Shown one piece after another: positions 5,141 to 5,366 of a stretch of DNA of 5,366 nucleotides. Position 1 is the first letter of the stretch. Each line of letters starts with the position of its first letter. The notes beneath the pieces were generated by a model, which ran no database searches, had not been told where the DNA came from, and saw nothing but the letters and a program-made list of their open reading frames with translations. The DNA comes from CAKSQL01 sp045606465. Its GTDB lineage: Bacteria > Bacillota > Clostridia > UBA1381. Where the stretch lies: assembly GCA_045606465.1 (NCBI GenBank), contig JAZURZ010000126.1, positions 1 through 5,366 on the forward strand. Reading direction: 5' to 3'. The position numbers and the translations under genes were made by a program.

Positions 5141-5366
5141 TTATTTAATTGTGCACAATACCATGCCGGTCTGAGCAGATGTACCCTTTGCAACAACGCC
5201 AGTAACCTGACCGTCACATGGAGCCATAATTTCATTTTCCATTTTCATAGCCTCAAGAATCATTAACACGTCGCCTGATTTTACAGTCTGTCCCTCTGAT
5301 ACCTTAACATCAAGAATTGTTCCGGGCATAGGGCATGCTACCTGCTGACCCTCGCCTGATGCAGGA
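5141..5366 (-). CDS. Biotin carboxyl carrier protein of the decarboxylase (5' end missing)
   Basis: This carrier shuttles carboxyl groups on biotin between the alpha and beta subunits. The 74 visible complete codons continue in frame upstream of an internal ATG (5327-5329) to the window edge without a stop, so the gene is truncated by the window and that ATG is not its start. The visible part begins with a short PASGEGQQ stretch, probably the end of a Pro/Ala-rich linker, then CPMPGTILDVKVSEGQTV. The biotinylation motif EAMKMEN follows (lysine codon 5243-5245), then the second half of the hammerhead fold ending in MVLCTIK. It is first of the three decarboxylase genes seen. Whether the missing N terminus includes a gamma-type membrane anchor cannot be told. 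Confidence 0.93.
   Translation of the reverse strand, partial: PASGEGQQVACPMPGTILDVKVSEGQTVKSGDVLMILEAMKMENEIMAPCDGQVTGVVAKGTSAQTGMVLCTIK

Noticed and set aside
1..5366. CRISPR array, tRNA, rRNA, integrase or insertion sequence
   Set aside because: There are no spaced direct repeats, no tRNA-like cloverleaf and no transposase or integrase coding sequence. The only candidate mobile trace is the inverted repeat at 670-845.

Overview
This AT-rich window with Gram-positive-type ribosome binding sites looks like the chromosome of an anaerobic, spore-forming member of the Clostridia. The evidence is a SpoVG homologue, both subunits of the sporulation enzyme dipicolinate synthase (SpoVFA/SpoVFB) and a biotin-dependent, Na+-pumping decarboxylase operon of the oxaloacetate decarboxylase type. 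Classical Clostridium cluster I species usually lack spoVFAB, so the source is more likely another clostridial family. I cannot name a genus.

Layout, left to right. Bases 1-333 hold no convincing gene. They contain A/T-rich DNA with a palindrome (31-45), a perfect 14-bp tandem duplication (77-104), a strong sigma-A-type promoter (109-137) and an unusually long transcribed leader of about 190 nt with several possible hairpins, one of which could cover the Shine-Dalgarno sequence. spoVG follows on the + strand (334-609, TTG start) and ends at an intrinsic terminator (624-655). Bases 656-852, between convergent genes, are mostly filled by an imperfect 27-bp inverted repeat (670-845) enclosing two smaller hairpins. 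All remaining genes are on the minus strand. Read in their own direction from the right edge they are a biotin carrier (cut by the window edge), oadB, oadA and a strong palindromic terminator (2456-2492). Then come a sigma-K-like promoter (2346-2373), spoVFA and spoVFB, the last two overlapping by 14 nt.

How the genes work together. The biotin carrier, the membrane beta subunit and the carboxyltransferase alpha subunit form a decarboxylase: alpha moves CO2 from oxaloacetate to biotin on the carrier, and beta releases it while exporting Na+. SpoVFA and SpoVFB make dipicolinic acid in the mother cell for loading into the spore core, which fits the sigma-K-like promoter. SpoVG is a small nucleic-acid-binding regulator. 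The vegetative energy operon and the dipicolinate operon are separated by a terminator and look independently controlled.

The proteins are ordinary members of known families. I see no new multi-gene system. The signals that the genes do not explain are non-coding: the spoVG promoter/leader region and the inverted-repeat element between spoVG and spoVFB.
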